Part shown: positions 16,899 through 26,808 of the stretch, in pieces
Layout of the letters: every line of letters starts with the position of its first letter
How positions within the stretch are numbered: position 1 is the first letter of the stretch
Assembly: GCA_045580005.1 (NCBI GenBank)
Contig: JAZNMZ010000083.1
Span: 1-61,105 of the forward strand
From: UMGS1052 sp045580005
GTDB lineage: Bacteria; Bacillota; Clostridia; Oscillospirales; CAG-382
Direction of reading: 5' to 3'
DNA length: 61,105 nt
The notes under the pieces: generated by a model
Told to the model about the DNA's origin: nothing
What the model saw: the letters and a program-made list of their open reading frames with translations, nothing else
The model's database searches: none
Position numbers and translations under genes: made by a program

Positions 16899-18146
16899 AT
16901 GAAGTATCTGTTGAAGAAAGCAAAAATCTTCGAAAACGGCGGCTTTGTCAGCCGTGATATTTTATTTGACGGCACTTCTTTCTCTTCTTTTTCGGGCGAA
17001 TGTCCGAATGACGCTTCTATATTGGATAATTGTTTCATTTTTCCCGGCTTTGTTGATGTTCATGTTCATCTGAGAGAGCCGGGATTTTCATATAAAGAAA
17101 CAATTAAAAGCGGCACTTTGGCGTGCGCTCACGGCGGCTACACCCATGTATGCTCAATGCCCAATCTTGATCCCGTTCCCGACAGTGCCGAAAACATAAA
17201 GGTCCAGTGCGATATTATAAAAAAAGACGCTGTCATCAATGTCTACCCATACGGCTCAATCACTGTGGGGCAAAACGGAAAAGAGCTTTCGGACTTTGAC
17301 CGAATGAGCAAGCTTGCCATAGCCTACTCCGACGACGGACGCGGTGTGCAGGACAGCGAAATGATGAGAAAAGCTATGCTAAAGGCAAAATCCCTCGGCA
17401 AGATTATAGTGGCACACTGCGAGGATAACTCGCTTCTGCACGGCGGATATATCCACGACGGAGAGTATGCAAAGGCTCACGGCCACCGCGGTATATGCTC
17501 CGAGAGCGAGTGGGGTCCGATAAAGCGTGATATAGAGCTTGCAAAGCAAACAGGCTGTGCTTATCATGTCTGCCACATATCGACAGCGCAAAGTGTTGAA
17601 CTCATACGGCAGGCAAAAAAGGACGGTGTCGACATCACCTGCGAGACAGCACCGCATTATCTTACAATGTCTGACAGTAATCTGCGCGAGGACGGCAGAT
17701 ATAAGATGAACCCGCCTCTGCGTTCCGAGAGCGACAGGCTCGCCCTTGTTGAGGGAATTCTCGACGGTACGATAGATATGATAGCTACCGACCACGCCCC
17801 TCACAGCAAAGAGGAAAAGTCAAAAGGGCTTGAAAAAAGCGCCTTTGGCATTGTGGGAATCGAAACGGCTTTTTCTGTTATGTACACAAAACTTGTAAAG
17901 CCCGGGGTCTTAACGCTTGAGGCACTGATAAAGCTGCTGTCGGAAAATCCGAGAAAGAGATTCTCTCTACCTGCGGCAGACACTCTCTATGACGACTTCA
18001 CGGTATGGAAGCTCGACGAGCAATACACGGTCGACCCCGAAAGATTTCTTTCAAAAGGCAGAGCTACACCTTTTGCAGGCGATAAGCTCTATGGCAAATG
18101 CATAGCCACCGTATGCGGCGGCAAAGCAGTTTACACAGAAGAATAA
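16899..18146 (+). CDS. pyrC: Dihydroorotase
   Basis: 415 residues. Third step of UMP synthesis: cyclises carbamoyl-aspartate to dihydroorotate. The amidohydrolase metal motif DVHVHLREPG provides H55 and H57; further motifs are AHCEDNSL, CHIS and the catalytic-Asp segment ATDHAPHS. Size and motif set match the bacterial class I enzymes. RBS AAAGGA. First gene of an eight-gene operon; carB follows 28 nt downstream. Confidence 0.95.
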   Translation: MKYLLKKAKIFENGGFVSRDILFDGTSFSSFSGECPNDASILDNCFIFPGFVDVHVHLREPGFSYKETIKSGTLACAHGGYTHVCSMPNLDPVPDSAENIKVQCDIIKKDAVINVYPYGSITVGQNGKELSDFDRMSKLAIAYSDDGRGVQDSEMMRKAMLKAKSLGKIIVAHCEDNSLLHGGYIHDGEYAKAHGHRGICSESEWGPIKRDIELAKQTGCAYHVCHISTAQSVELIRQAKKDGVDITCETAPHYLTMSDSNLREDGRYKMNPPLRSESDRLALVEGILDGTIDMIATDHAPHSKEEKSKGLEKSAFGIVGIETAFSVMYTKLVKPGVLTLEALIKLLSENPRKRFSLPAADTLYDDFTVWKLDEQYTVDPERFLSKGRATPFAGDKLYGKCIATVCGGKAVYTEE

Positions 18147-18174
18147 TTTTTAACTATATGAGGAGGCAAAACTT

Positions 18175-21100
18175 ATGGCAAAAAGAACAGATATTAAAAA
18201 AGTATTGATTATCGGCTCAGGCCCTATCGTTATCGGCCAGGCGGCAGAATTTGACTATGCAGGCACACAGGCTTGTCTTGCACTCAAGGAGGAGGGCTAT
18301 GAGGTAATTCTCTGCAACTCCAACCCTGCCACAATTATGACCGACACAGCTATTGCCGACAAGGTATATATGGAGCCCCTCACACTTGAATATGTTGCAA
18401 AAATTCTCCGCTACGAGCGTCCTGACGCTATCGTTCCCGGTATTGGCGGTCAGACAGGTCTTAACCTGGCTATGCAGCTCGAGGAAAAGGGCGTTCTCAA
18501 GGAATGCGGAGTTGATCTTCTCGGTACTACAAAGGACAGTATCGAGCGTGCCGAGGACAGAGAGCTCTTTAAAGAGCTTTGCCAGTCTATAGGCGAGCCC
18601 ACTATTCCCTCCGAGATTACCTACAACCTTGAAGAAGCAAAAAAGGCAGCACACGATATCGGTTACCCTGTTGTTCTGCGCCCTGCATTTACGCTTGGCG
18701 GCACGGGCGGCGGCTTTGCATATAACGAAGAAGAGCTCATCGAAGTCGGCATGAACGCTTTCAAGCTCTCACCCGTTCATCAGGTTCTTATCGAAAAGAG
18801 CGTTAAAGGTTATAAGGAAATCGAATTTGAGGTTATGCGCGACTCTGCCGACAACGCTATTACAATCTGCGGCATGGAAAACATCGACCCTGTCGGAGTA
18901 CATACAGGCGACTCGCTTGTTGTAGCGCCCATTATGACCCTCAACGACCACGACCTTAAGATGCTCAATGACAGTGCAATAAAGATTATCCGAGAACTCA
19001 AAATAGAGGGCGGATGTAATGTACAGTTTGCTCTCAATCCCGACTCAAGCGAATACTATCTTATTGAGGTTAACCCTCGAGTATCCCGCTCATCGGCGCT
19101 TGCGTCCAAGGCGAGCGGCTACCCCATCGCAAGAGTTACGGCAAAGATTGCTGTAGGTATGCTTCTTGATGAGATTGAAATAGCCAACACAACAGCTGCT
19201 TTTGAGCCCAGACTCGACTATGTTGTAGCAAAGCTCCCGAGATTCCCGTTTGACAAGTTCGCATCTGCCCCCAACACTCTCGGCACACAGATGAAAGCTA
19301 CAGGCGAGGTTATGGGTATCGGCTCAAATCTTGAGGAATGTCTTCTCAAGTCTGTCCGTTCGCTCGAGATAGGTGCGTGCCACTTCCATCTTCCCAAGTT
19401 TGATTCTCTTACAACAGAAGAACTTTATGAATATATCAAGGAATTCAGAGATGACAACATCTTTGCAGTAACAGAGCTTTTAAGACGAAATGAAACTGTC
19501 GAAAAACTCCACGAAGCCACTCAGATTACATCCTACTTCCTTGAGTCGATAAAGAAGATTGTCGAAATGGAAAGAAAACTTTCTACAAACAAGGACAATA
19601 CCGAGGTTTTAAAGGAAGCCAAGAAAATGGGCTTCGGCGACAAGTATATTGCAAAGCTCTGGGACAAAAAGGAAATCGAAATCTACAACCTGCGCAAGGA
19701 CATCGGACTATTCCCGGTTTACAAGATGGTTGACACCTGTCATACGAACGCCTATATCCCCTACTTCTACTCGTCATATTCGGATGAGAACGCTTCACGC
19801 CTCACAGACAAGAAGAAAATTATCGTGCTCGGCGCAGGACCTATCCGTATCGGTCAGGGTGTTGAGTTCGACTACTCCACAGTTCACGCTGTAACAACAA
19901 TCAAAAACTCGGGTTATGAAGCTATTATTATAAACAACAACCCCGAAACAGTATCCACCGACTATACAACGGCAGACAAGCTCTATTTTGAGCCTTTGAC
20001 ACCCGAGGATGTTATGAACATCATCGAGTTCGAAAAGCCCGAGGGAGTTATTGCCTCTCTCGGCGGTCAGACCGCTATCAACCTTGCTGAGCCCCTGCGC
20101 GATCGCGGTGTCAAGATTATCGGTACAGACTGCGACGCTATCGAGCGTGCCGAAAACCGCGACAGCTTTGAAAAAATCCTCAAGGAGCTCGGTATTCCTC
20201 AGCCTACAGGTAAGGCAGTTACAAAGATTGAAGACGGCATTGCCGCTGCCAAAAATATCGGCTACCCCGTGCTTGTCCGTCCCAGCTTTGTTCTTGGAGG
20301 ACGCGCAATGCAGATAGTTGCAAACGAAGAGCAGCTGCGCACATACCTCAAGACTGCGGTTGAAATCGACGAGGACAAGCCTGTTCTTGTTGACAAGTAC
20401 ATTCAGGGTAAAGAGGTCGAGGTCGACGCGATATGTGACGGACGCGATGTGTTTGTTGCAGGTATTATGGAGCTTGTTGAGCGTACAGGCGTACACAGCG
20501 GTGACTCTATCAGTGTATATCCCACATTCAGCATATCCGACAAGGTAAAGGGCACAATCCTGCAGTATGCAAAGAAGCTCGGTATCGGTATCGGCATCGT
20601 AGGTCTTTATAACATTCAGTTTATCGTTGACAACGATGAGAATGTATTCATTATCGAAGTTAACCCCCGTTCTTCAAGAACTGTTCCTTTCCTTTCAAAG
20701 GCTACAGGCTACAGCCTTGCAGACATTGCAACAGAGGTTATCCTCGGAAAGAGCCTCAAGGAACAGGGCATCTTTGATATATATCCCGACGAAAAGAAGC
20801 GCTGGTATGTAAAGGTACCTGTGTTCTCATTCAATAAGATAAGAGGTCTTGACGCATATCTCTCACCCGAAATGAAGTCAACAGGTGAGGCTATCGGCTA
20901 CGACGACAAGCTCAACCGTGCTCTTTTCAAGGCTCTGCAGGCATCAGGTATGAGATTGCAGAACTACGGAACAGTATTTGCAACAATTTCCGACACAGAC
21001 AAGGAAGAAGCTCTGCCTCTGATACGCAGATTCTACAACCTCGGATTTAATATCGAGGCAACAATCGGCACGGCAGAGTTCCTCAGAGCAAACGGCATAC

Positions 21101-21348
21101 ACACAAGAGTGCTCCGCAAGATAAGCGAGGATGCCGACGAGATACACGACGCACTCCGTCAGGGTCATATTGCCTATGTTATCAACACCCGCGATATCGG
21201 TGTACAGGGACAGGCAAATGACGGCTACCAGATCCGCCGCTACGCTACTGAGAACAATGTGACAATGTTCACAGCTCTCGATACAGTAAAGGTTCTGCTC
21301 GATGTCCTTGAGGAAACAACTCTTACAATTTCCACTATCGACGCATAA
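18175..21348 (+). CDS. carB: Carbamoyl-phosphate synthase large subunit
   Basis: 1057 residues, the expected full length. Makes carbamoyl phosphate from bicarbonate, ammonia and two ATP. Two tandem ATP-grasp halves begin with near-identical GSGPIVIGQAAEFDYAG and GAGPIRIGQGVEFDYS motifs (about residues 14 and 545). The C-terminal 130 residues form the regulatory MGS-like domain. RBS AGGAGG. The glutaminase partner carA is not in this operon or anywhere in the window, so it must be encoded elsewhere or ammonia is used directly. Confidence 0.97.
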   Translation: MAKRTDIKKVLIIGSGPIVIGQAAEFDYAGTQACLALKEEGYEVILCNSNPATIMTDTAIADKVYMEPLTLEYVAKILRYERPDAIVPGIGGQTGLNLAMQLEEKGVLKECGVDLLGTTKDSIERAEDRELFKELCQSIGEPTIPSEITYNLEEAKKAAHDIGYPVVLRPAFTLGGTGGGFAYNEEELIEVGMNAFKLSPVHQVLIEKSVKGYKEIEFEVMRDSADNAITICGMENIDPVGVHTGDSLVVAPIMTLNDHDLKMLNDSAIKIIRELKIEGGCNVQFALNPDSSEYYLIEVNPRVSRSSALASKASGYPIARVTAKIAVGMLLDEIEIANTTAAFEPRLDYVVAKLPRFPFDKFASAPNTLGTQMKATGEVMGIGSNLEECLLKSVRSLEIGACHFHLPKFDSLTTEELYEYIKEFRDDNIFAVTELLRRNETVEKLHEATQITSYFLESIKKIVEMERKLSTNKDNTEVLKEAKKMGFGDKYIAKLWDKKEIEIYNLRKDIGLFPVYKMVDTCHTNAYIPYFYSSYSDENASRLTDKKKIIVLGAGPIRIGQGVEFDYSTVHAVTTIKNSGYEAIIINNNPETVSTDYTTADKLYFEPLTPEDVMNIIEFEKPEGVIASLGGQTAINLAEPLRDRGVKIIGTDCDAIERAENRDSFEKILKELGIPQPTGKAVTKIEDGIAAAKNIGYPVLVRPSFVLGGRAMQIVANEEQLRTYLKTAVEIDEDKPVLVDKYIQGKEVEVDAICDGRDVFVAGIMELVERTGVHSGDSISVYPTFSISDKVKGTILQYAKKLGIGIGIVGLYNIQFIVDNDENVFIIEVNPRSSRTVPFLSKATGYSLADIATEVILGKSLKEQGIFDIYPDEKKRWYVKVPVFSFNKIRGLDAYLSPEMKSTGEAIGYDDKLNRALFKALQASGMRLQNYGTVFATISDTDKEEALPLIRRFYNLGFNIEATIGTAEFLRANGIHTRVLRKISEDADEIHDALRQGHIAYVINTRDIGVQGQANDGYQIRRYATENNVTMFTALDTVKVLLDVLEETTLTISTIDA

Positions 21349-21362
21349 GTTAGGATACGGTA

Positions 21363-22094
21363 ATGAAAAAATCAATTTTTGAAATAACAGAAAATATCCC
21401 CCTCACAGGGGATGTCTACAAGATGATCCTTGCCGGAGATACATCTGATATATCAGCACCCGGTCAGTTTATCAACATCGAGCTTTCGGGTATGTATCTG
21501 CGTCGCCCGATATCTGTATACGACTATGACGAAAAAACCGTAACTATTGTATATAGAACAGTAGGTGCCGGCACCGAGGCGATGAGCCTTATGAAAAGCG
21601 GCGAGAAGCTTGACATATTAACAGGTCTAGGCAACGGCTACAACACCGCAAAGAGCGGTGACACCCCCCTGCTTATCGGCGGTGGTGTCGGTATTCCTCC
21701 CCTTTACAATCTTTGCAAAGTTTTGCTCTCGCAGGGCAAAAAGCCGACAGTCATCCTCGGCTTTAACACAAAGGCCGATATTTTCCTCGAGCAGGAATTC
21801 CGTGCTCTGGGTGCAGATGTTTTTGTCACAACAGTTGACGGAAGCTACGGTGTACAAGGCTTTGTCACGGATGCGATGACAGATCTTGCCTACAGCTACT
21901 TTTACACCTGCGGTCCCATGCCGATGTTCAAGGCAATAGAAAAGGTTGCAACAAGCTCAGGTCAGTACAGCTTTGAGGAGCGTATGGGCTGCGGTTTCGG
22001 CGCCTGCATGGGCTGCTCCTGCAAGACAAAGTACGGCAACAAGCGTATATGCAAGGACGGTCCCGTGCTTGAAAGGGAGGAAATCATATGGTAA
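21363..22094 (+). CDS. pyrK: Dihydroorotate dehydrogenase electron-transfer subunit
   Basis: 243 residues. FAD-binding motif RRPISVYDY near residue 48-56, NAD-binding segment GGGVGIPPLYNL, and the [2Fe-2S] cysteines in CGFGACMGCSC plus a last Cys in ICKDGPV. It passes electrons from dihydroorotate to NAD+ as the partner of the type 1B PyrD encoded next. Overlaps pyrD by 7 nt. Confidence 0.94.
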   Translation: MKKSIFEITENIPLTGDVYKMILAGDTSDISAPGQFINIELSGMYLRRPISVYDYDEKTVTIVYRTVGAGTEAMSLMKSGEKLDILTGLGNGYNTAKSGDTPLLIGGGVGIPPLYNLCKVLLSQGKKPTVILGFNTKADIFLEQEFRALGADVFVTTVDGSYGVQGFVTDAMTDLAYSYFYTCGPMPMFKAIEKVATSSGQYSFEERMGCGFGACMGCSCKTKYGNKRICKDGPVLEREEIIW

Positions 22095-22999
22095 ATACGA
22101 AAGTTTCGCTCTGCGGAATTACACTTGACAATCCAGTTATCCCTGCAAGCGGCACATTCGGCTTCGGCTATGAGTTTGCCGAGCTTTATGACATAAATAT
22201 ACTCGGCACATTCTCTTTCAAGGGCACAACGCTTGAGCCAAGATTCGGCAACCCCACTCCGAGAATTGCAGAGTGCACGGCAGGTCTTATAAACTCAGTC
22301 GGACTTCAGAATCCTGGTGTTGACAAGGTAATCTCCGACGAGCTTCCCAAGCTTGCAAAGTGCTTTAACAAGCCCGTTATGGCAAATGTAAGCGGTTTTT
22401 CTGTCGAAGAATATACCGAAACCTGTCAAAAGCTTGACGGGTGTTCTCAGATAGGCTGGTTTGAAGTAAATGTCAGCTGTCCCAATGTACACGGTGGCGG
22501 TATGTCTTTCGGCACCTCTGCAAAGGATGCGGCAGCTGTAACTGCGGCGGTAAAAAAGGTTACGACAAAGCCTGTTATAATAAAGCTCACACCTAATGTT
22601 ACAAACATTACAGAAATCGCAAAAGCGTGCGAGGACGCAGGTGCAGACGGCATTTCGCTTATCAACACACTTTTGGGTATGAGAATAGACCTCAAGACAA
22701 AGAAGCCTGTTATAGCAAACAAAATGGGCGGCTTCTCGGGTCCTGCGATAAAGCCTGTGGCTCTGCGCTGCGTATATCAGGTATACGAGAGCGTAAAGAT
22801 ACCGATTGTAGGTATGGGCGGAATTGCGAGCGCCGAGGATGTGATCGAAATGATACTCGCAGGAGCGACAGCGGTGCAGGTAGGTGCGGAAAACCTCAAG
22901 AACCCTTATGCCTGCCGCGACATTATCGAAAAACTGCCTGAAATTATGGAAAAATATTCAATAAATAATATTAATGACATTATAGGAGGAGCACACTGA
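22088..22999 (+). CDS. pyrD: Dihydroorotate dehydrogenase, class 1B catalytic subunit
   Basis: 303 residues. FMN TIM-barrel with PASGTFGFG near the N-terminus and NVSCPNVHGGG with the catalytic Cys characteristic of class 1 enzymes; pairing with pyrK makes it class 1B (NAD-dependent). C-terminal GMGGI and GA-T-AVQVG form the phosphate site. RBS GGGAGGAAA inside the end of pyrK. It shares one base with pyrF (TGATG). Confidence 0.95.
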   Translation: MVNTKVSLCGITLDNPVIPASGTFGFGYEFAELYDINILGTFSFKGTTLEPRFGNPTPRIAECTAGLINSVGLQNPGVDKVISDELPKLAKCFNKPVMANVSGFSVEEYTETCQKLDGCSQIGWFEVNVSCPNVHGGGMSFGTSAKDAAAVTAAVKKVTTKPVIIKLTPNVTNITEIAKACEDAGADGISLINTLLGMRIDLKTKKPVIANKMGGFSGPAIKPVALRCVYQVYESVKIPIVGMGGIASAEDVIEMILAGATAVQVGAENLKNPYACRDIIEKLPEIMEKYSINNINDIIGGAH

Positions 23000-23697
23000 T
23001 GGGCAAGGATGTAATTATCGCCTGCGATTTTTCAAGCGCACAACAGGTATTTGATTTTTTGGATAAGTTTACAGGCAAAAAGCCCTTTGTCAAGATTGGC
23101 ATGGAGCTTTTCTACGCCGAGGGACCCGAAATTGTACGCCAGATCAAAAAGAGAGGTCACAAGATATTCCTCGACCTCAAGCTTCACGATATTCCCAACA
23201 CTGTTAAAAAGTCTATGGCAGTTCTGTCAAGACTTGATGTTGATCTTTGCAATCTCCACGCAGGCGGCACTGTTCGCATGATGGAGGCGGCACTCGAGGG
23301 TCTTACAAGAGAGGACGGCACAAGACCTCTTCTTATCGCTGTAACTCAGCTCACTTCAACAGACGCCAAGAGCATGGAAGAAGATCTTCTCATCCACGAG
23401 CCTATCGACAAGGTTGTTATGCACTATGCCGAGAACGCAAAGAAAGCGGGCCTTGACGGCGTTGTATGCTCTCCTCTTGAGGCTGGCAAGGTACACGAAG
23501 TTTGCGGAAAAGAGTTTCTCACAGTTACCCCCGGCGTTCGCTTTGCTGACGGAGATGTGGGCGACCAGAAGCGCGTTATGACGCCCGAAGAAGCACGCAA
23601 AATCGGCTCTGACTACATTGTTGTGGGCAGACCCATCACAGCGGCAGACGACCCTGTTGCGGCATATGAGCGCTGTGTAAGAGAATTTGTAGACTGA
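22999..23697 (+). CDS. pyrF: Orotidine-5'-phosphate decarboxylase
   Basis: 232 residues, group 1 type. Catalytic motif FLDLKLHDIPNTV has the D-x-K-x-x-D array; phosphate-gripper region near the C-terminus is VVGRPI. Last step to UMP. RBS AGGAGGAGCAC overlaps the end of pyrD; start shares a base with its stop. Confidence 0.95.
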   Translation: MGKDVIIACDFSSAQQVFDFLDKFTGKKPFVKIGMELFYAEGPEIVRQIKKRGHKIFLDLKLHDIPNTVKKSMAVLSRLDVDLCNLHAGGTVRMMEAALEGLTREDGTRPLLIAVTQLTSTDAKSMEEDLLIHEPIDKVVMHYAENAKKAGLDGVVCSPLEAGKVHEVCGKEFLTVTPGVRFADGDVGDQKRVMTPEEARKIGSDYIVVGRPITAADDPVAAYERCVREFVD

Positions 23698-23727
23698 CTT
23701 TACAAAGACAATAAAGGAGAAATAACA

Positions 23728-24366
23728 ATGGAAAGACTTATTGCAAAAGACTTACTCTCTATAAAGGCGGTATTTTTTCGTCCCGAGGAGCCCTTTACAT
23801 GGGCAAGCGGTATCAAGAGCCCTGTATACTGTGACAACAGACTCACGCTCACAGCTCCCAAGGTTCGTACAGATGTAGAAAACGGACTTGCAAAGCTTAT
23901 AAAAGAGCATTTCCCCGAAGCAGAGGTTCTTATGGGCACATCCACAGCCGGTATCGCTCATGCGGCAATCACAGCTCATCTTCTCGATATGCCTATGGGA
24001 TATGTGCGCTCGGGTGCCAAGGACCATGGCAGACAGAATCAGATTGAGGGCAAGCTCGAGGCAGGTCAGAAGGTTGTCGTTGTTGAAGACCTTATCTCAA
24101 CAGGCGGCAGCGTAATCGAGGTTGTAAATGTTCTGCGCGAGGCAGGTGCTGAGGTTCTCGGCGTTGTAAGTATCTTCACTTACGGCATGAAGAAAGGTCT
24201 TGAGCGTCTTGCTGCGGCAAATGTTAAGAACATTTCACTCACAAACTTTGATGTTATCGCAGAGGTTGCAGCAGAAGAGGGCTATATCAAAGCTGACGAT
24301 ATAAAGCGTCTTATAGCGTTCAGAAACAACCCATCTGACGAGAGCTGGATCGGTGGAACAAAATGA
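23728..24366 (+). CDS. pyrE: Orotate phosphoribosyltransferase
   Basis: 212 residues. PRPP-binding signature VVVVEDLISTGGS and preceding flexible-loop basic residues (RSGAKDHGRQNQ). Joins orotate to PRPP giving OMP. RBS AAAGGAG. Its end overlaps pyrB by 4 nt (ATGA). Confidence 0.95.
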   Translation: MERLIAKDLLSIKAVFFRPEEPFTWASGIKSPVYCDNRLTLTAPKVRTDVENGLAKLIKEHFPEAEVLMGTSTAGIAHAAITAHLLDMPMGYVRSGAKDHGRQNQIEGKLEAGQKVVVVEDLISTGGSVIEVVNVLREAGAEVLGVVSIFTYGMKKGLERLAAANVKNISLTNFDVIAEVAAEEGYIKADDIKRLIAFRNNPSDESWIGGTK

Positions 24367-25283
24367 GAAGCGTTTTGGATGTTCTCGATCTTACGGTCGA
24401 AGAAATTGCCGAGCTTGTAGCCACCGCAAGCGACATTATAAAAAATCCTACAAAGTACAGTGAAATCTGTCATGGCAAAAAGCTCGCAACTCTCTTTTTT
24501 GAGCCCTCGACACGCACAAGGCTCTCTTTTGAGGCGGCAATGTACGAGCTTGGAGGATATGTGCTTTCCATGGCAGATGCAGGCTCAAGCTCAGCGTCAA
24601 AGGGCGAGAGCGTTGCCGACACTGCAAAGGTAATCTCGAGCTATGCGGATATTATTGCTATGCGTCATCCCAAGGAGGGCGCGCCTCTTGTTGCGTCTAT
24701 GAATGCAACAATCCCTGTTATCAACGCAGGTGACGGTGGTCACAACCACCCGACACAGACTCTTGCTGATCTTCTCACAATTCATATGAACAAGGGAAGA
24801 TTTGACAATCTTACCATTGGCTGCTGCGGAGATCTGAAGTTTGGAAGAACGGTACACTCTCTTATCAACGCTATGTCAAGATACACGAATATCAAGTTTG
24901 TGCTCATTTCCCCAAAGGAGCTCACTCTGCCCGACTATGTAAAGGCTGATGTTATCGAAAGAAAAGGTCTGGAGTATATCGAAACACAGAGCCTCGAGGA
25001 GGCTATGCCGAGCCTTGACATTCTTTATATGACAAGAGTACAGCGCGAGAGATTCTTCAATGAGGAGGATTATCTCAGACTCAAGGACAGCTATATTCTC
25101 ACTCCTCAGAAGCTCGAGGGGGCAAAGAGCGATCTTTGCATCATGCATCCGCTTCCGAGAGTAAACGAGATTTCCGTTGCTGTTGACAACGACAGCAGAG
25201 CGCAGTATTTCAATCAGGTGCTCTACGGCAAGTATATGAGAATGGCGCTTATTATGAAACTGTTGGGAGTGAATGCAAAATGA
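24363..25283 (+). CDS. pyrB: Aspartate carbamoyltransferase catalytic chain
   Basis: 306 residues. Carbamoyl-phosphate motif FEPSTRTRLSFE, second-domain motif GDGGHNHPTQTLADL, and HPLPR(V/N)E near the C-terminus. Condenses carbamoyl phosphate with aspartate, the committed step. Overlaps both pyrE and pyrI by 4 nt, indicating coupled translation so that catalytic and regulatory chains are made together. Confidence 0.96.
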   Translation: MRSVLDVLDLTVEEIAELVATASDIIKNPTKYSEICHGKKLATLFFEPSTRTRLSFEAAMYELGGYVLSMADAGSSSASKGESVADTAKVISSYADIIAMRHPKEGAPLVASMNATIPVINAGDGGHNHPTQTLADLLTIHMNKGRFDNLTIGCCGDLKFGRTVHSLINAMSRYTNIKFVLISPKELTLPDYVKADVIERKGLEYIETQSLEEAMPSLDILYMTRVQRERFFNEEDYLRLKDSYILTPQKLEGAKSDLCIMHPLPRVNEISVAVDNDSRAQYFNQVLYGKYMRMALIMKLLGVNAK

Positions 25284-25696
25284 AAATAGACGCAATAATG
25301 AACGGCTTTGTCATCGACCATATCACCGCAGGCAACGGTATGAAGATATACAAGCTTCTCGGGCTTGACAAGCTTGAGTGCTCTATTGCCATTATTAAGA
25401 ATGTTCCGAGCAAAAAAATGGGCAAAAAGGACATCATTAAAATCGATGCCGAAATCGACCTGAACATGGACATTCTGGGATTTGTCGACCCTGGAATTAC
25501 AATCAATGTTATAAAAAACAGCGTGCTTTCCGAAAAGAAACAGCCCGCTCTGCCCGAGACTCTCACTGATGTGATAAAGTGTAAAAACCCAAGATGTATC
25601 ACAGGCACAGAGCAAGAGCTTGCACATGTTTTCAAGCTGACAGACAGGCAGAACAGAGTTTACCGCTGCATCTACTGCGAGGCAAAAGGCAAATAA
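25280..25696 (+). CDS. pyrI: Aspartate carbamoyltransferase regulatory chain
   Basis: 138 residues. N-terminal allosteric domain (DHITAGNGMKIYKLL) and C-terminal zinc domain with two Cys pairs, CKNPRC and CIYC. Binds nucleotide effectors and holds catalytic trimers together. Its presence implies feedback control of the pathway at the protein level, which may explain the absence of an obvious RNA attenuator in the leader. Confidence 0.95.
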   Translation: MKIDAIMNGFVIDHITAGNGMKIYKLLGLDKLECSIAIIKNVPSKKMGKKDIIKIDAEIDLNMDILGFVDPGITINVIKNSVLSEKKQPALPETLTDVIKCKNPRCITGTEQELAHVFKLTDRQNRVYRCIYCEAKGK

Positions 25697-25706
25697 ACAC
25701 AAAATT

Positions 25707-25734
25707 AAAGGACCGCAATAGCGGTCCTTTTTCT
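25707..25734. terminator. Terminator of the pyr operon, also facing gerW
   Basis: 10-bp perfect stem AAAGGACCGC / GCGGTCCTTT (25707-25716 and 25721-25730) with loop AATA, then TT-rich sequence; the minus strand shows A/T symmetry so it can serve both directions. Confidence 0.88.
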
Positions 25735-25736
25735 GT

Positions 25737-26171
25737 TTATTCTGCCGTATCTTCAGTGCTGTTTTCTTCCTTTTTGAAGATTGTCTTGATTTTCTCAACC
25801 ATACCGGGCGCCTTATCTACAAAGCTGTCAATGGCGTTCACCATTCCGACATAGCCTTCGTTAACCGAGGAGTTTGCATCGACATTCAGCATCTTAACAT
25901 CGCCGTCCTTGTTTACTACAATAAAAGCAATAGGAACAAGGGTAATGCCTGTACCGCCGCCGCCACCGAACTTATTGCCTGTCTTCGCGTCTGTCTTTCC
26001 TGAGTACTCTGCTCCAGCCGAGGCAAAACCGATAGAAATCTTGGAAACAGGGATAATAGCTGTGTTGTCAAGCACAGTGACAGGCTCGCCGAGAACCGTG
26101 TTTGAATCAATTATTGTCTTGATGTTCTCAAGTGAAGTTTTTATTACATCGCTAAGGGGCATATCTGCCAT
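25737..26171 (-). CDS. ytfJ: GerW-family sporulation protein (YtfJ)
   Basis: 144 residues from the ATG at 26169-26171; a TTG 12 nt earlier abuts the RBS (AAAGG) too closely. Typical GerW features are present: an N-terminal helix (MPLSDVIKTSLENIKTIID), the VLGEPVTV segment, a glycine-rich FGGGGGTG loop, and a C-terminal amphipathic helix. In Bacillus this protein is needed for normal spore germination. Pairing with a DUF2953 gene on its upstream side is the conserved arrangement and supports a spore-forming host. Confidence 0.9.
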   Translation of the reverse strand: MADMPLSDVIKTSLENIKTIIDSNTVLGEPVTVLDNTAIIPVSKISIGFASAGAEYSGKTDAKTGNKFGGGGGTGITLVPIAFIVVNKDGDVKMLNVDANSSVNEGYVGMVNAIDSFVDKAPGMVEKIKTIFKKEENSTEDTAE

Positions 26172-26193
26172 AGTTTTGCACAACCTTTCTATA

Positions 26194-26802
26194 TTATTTT
26201 GAAGTGATATACATTATTGCCGTATGAAGCAAAGCCGAAAGCGCTCTGAAAATACCGATATTTATAACAATATCAAGCTCAAAACCACTCTTTTTTGATA
26301 GATAATCAATATCTACCACAGGTGTCGAATTTACCTTTACTCTGTCGGGAAAGTTATCGGCAAGTGCCAGAAGCGTCTGCGCCGACACACAGACAGCGCC
26401 ATACTCTATCGCTGCAAGCGCCGCGTCGTCGGCTCCTCCGAGCGTGATAATAACCTTGTTTATATCAACACTGAGCGCTTTTTTAAAGTGCGATATAAGC
26501 TCTCGGATGAGAGTTGTAACAAAGCTGATTGTGTCAAGTATGCTCTTTTTAGGCTTGCTTCCCGTTGCTTGCTTACTGCCTGTTGCGCTTGCTTTTTTCT
26601 TCTTAGGTTTTGTCTTTTTTCTTTTTTTATTTTTTGATTTTTTCTCTATCGGATAAAGTCTATATTTAAAAAAGAGGAGCTTTGCAACAACGCTCATATC
26701 CTCACCATAAGTGATACACAGCTTTATTTTCTGAGTGAGCAAAAACAAAATCAGTGCAAAAATAACTGCCAGCAGACACAAAAGGATTTTAAGTATCAGC
26801 AT
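26194..26802 (-). CDS. DUF2953 protein, YtfI type
   Basis: 202 residues: one N-terminal membrane helix (ILKILLCLLAVIFALILFL), a beta-rich part, a strongly basic lysine-rich linker (KKRKKTKPKKKKASA) and a mostly helical C-terminal half. This architecture and the position directly before gerW match DUF2953/YtfI. Function unknown. Six nt separate it from the HTH gene upstream, so the three genes form one transcript. Confidence 0.85.
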   Translation of the reverse strand: MLILKILLCLLAVIFALILFLLTQKIKLCITYGEDMSVVAKLLFFKYRLYPIEKKSKNKKRKKTKPKKKKASATGSKQATGSKPKKSILDTISFVTTLIRELISHFKKALSVDINKVIITLGGADDAALAAIEYGAVCVSAQTLLALADNFPDRVKVNSTPVVDIDYLSKKSGFELDIVINIGIFRALSALLHTAIMYITSK

Positions 26803-26808
26803 AACCCA

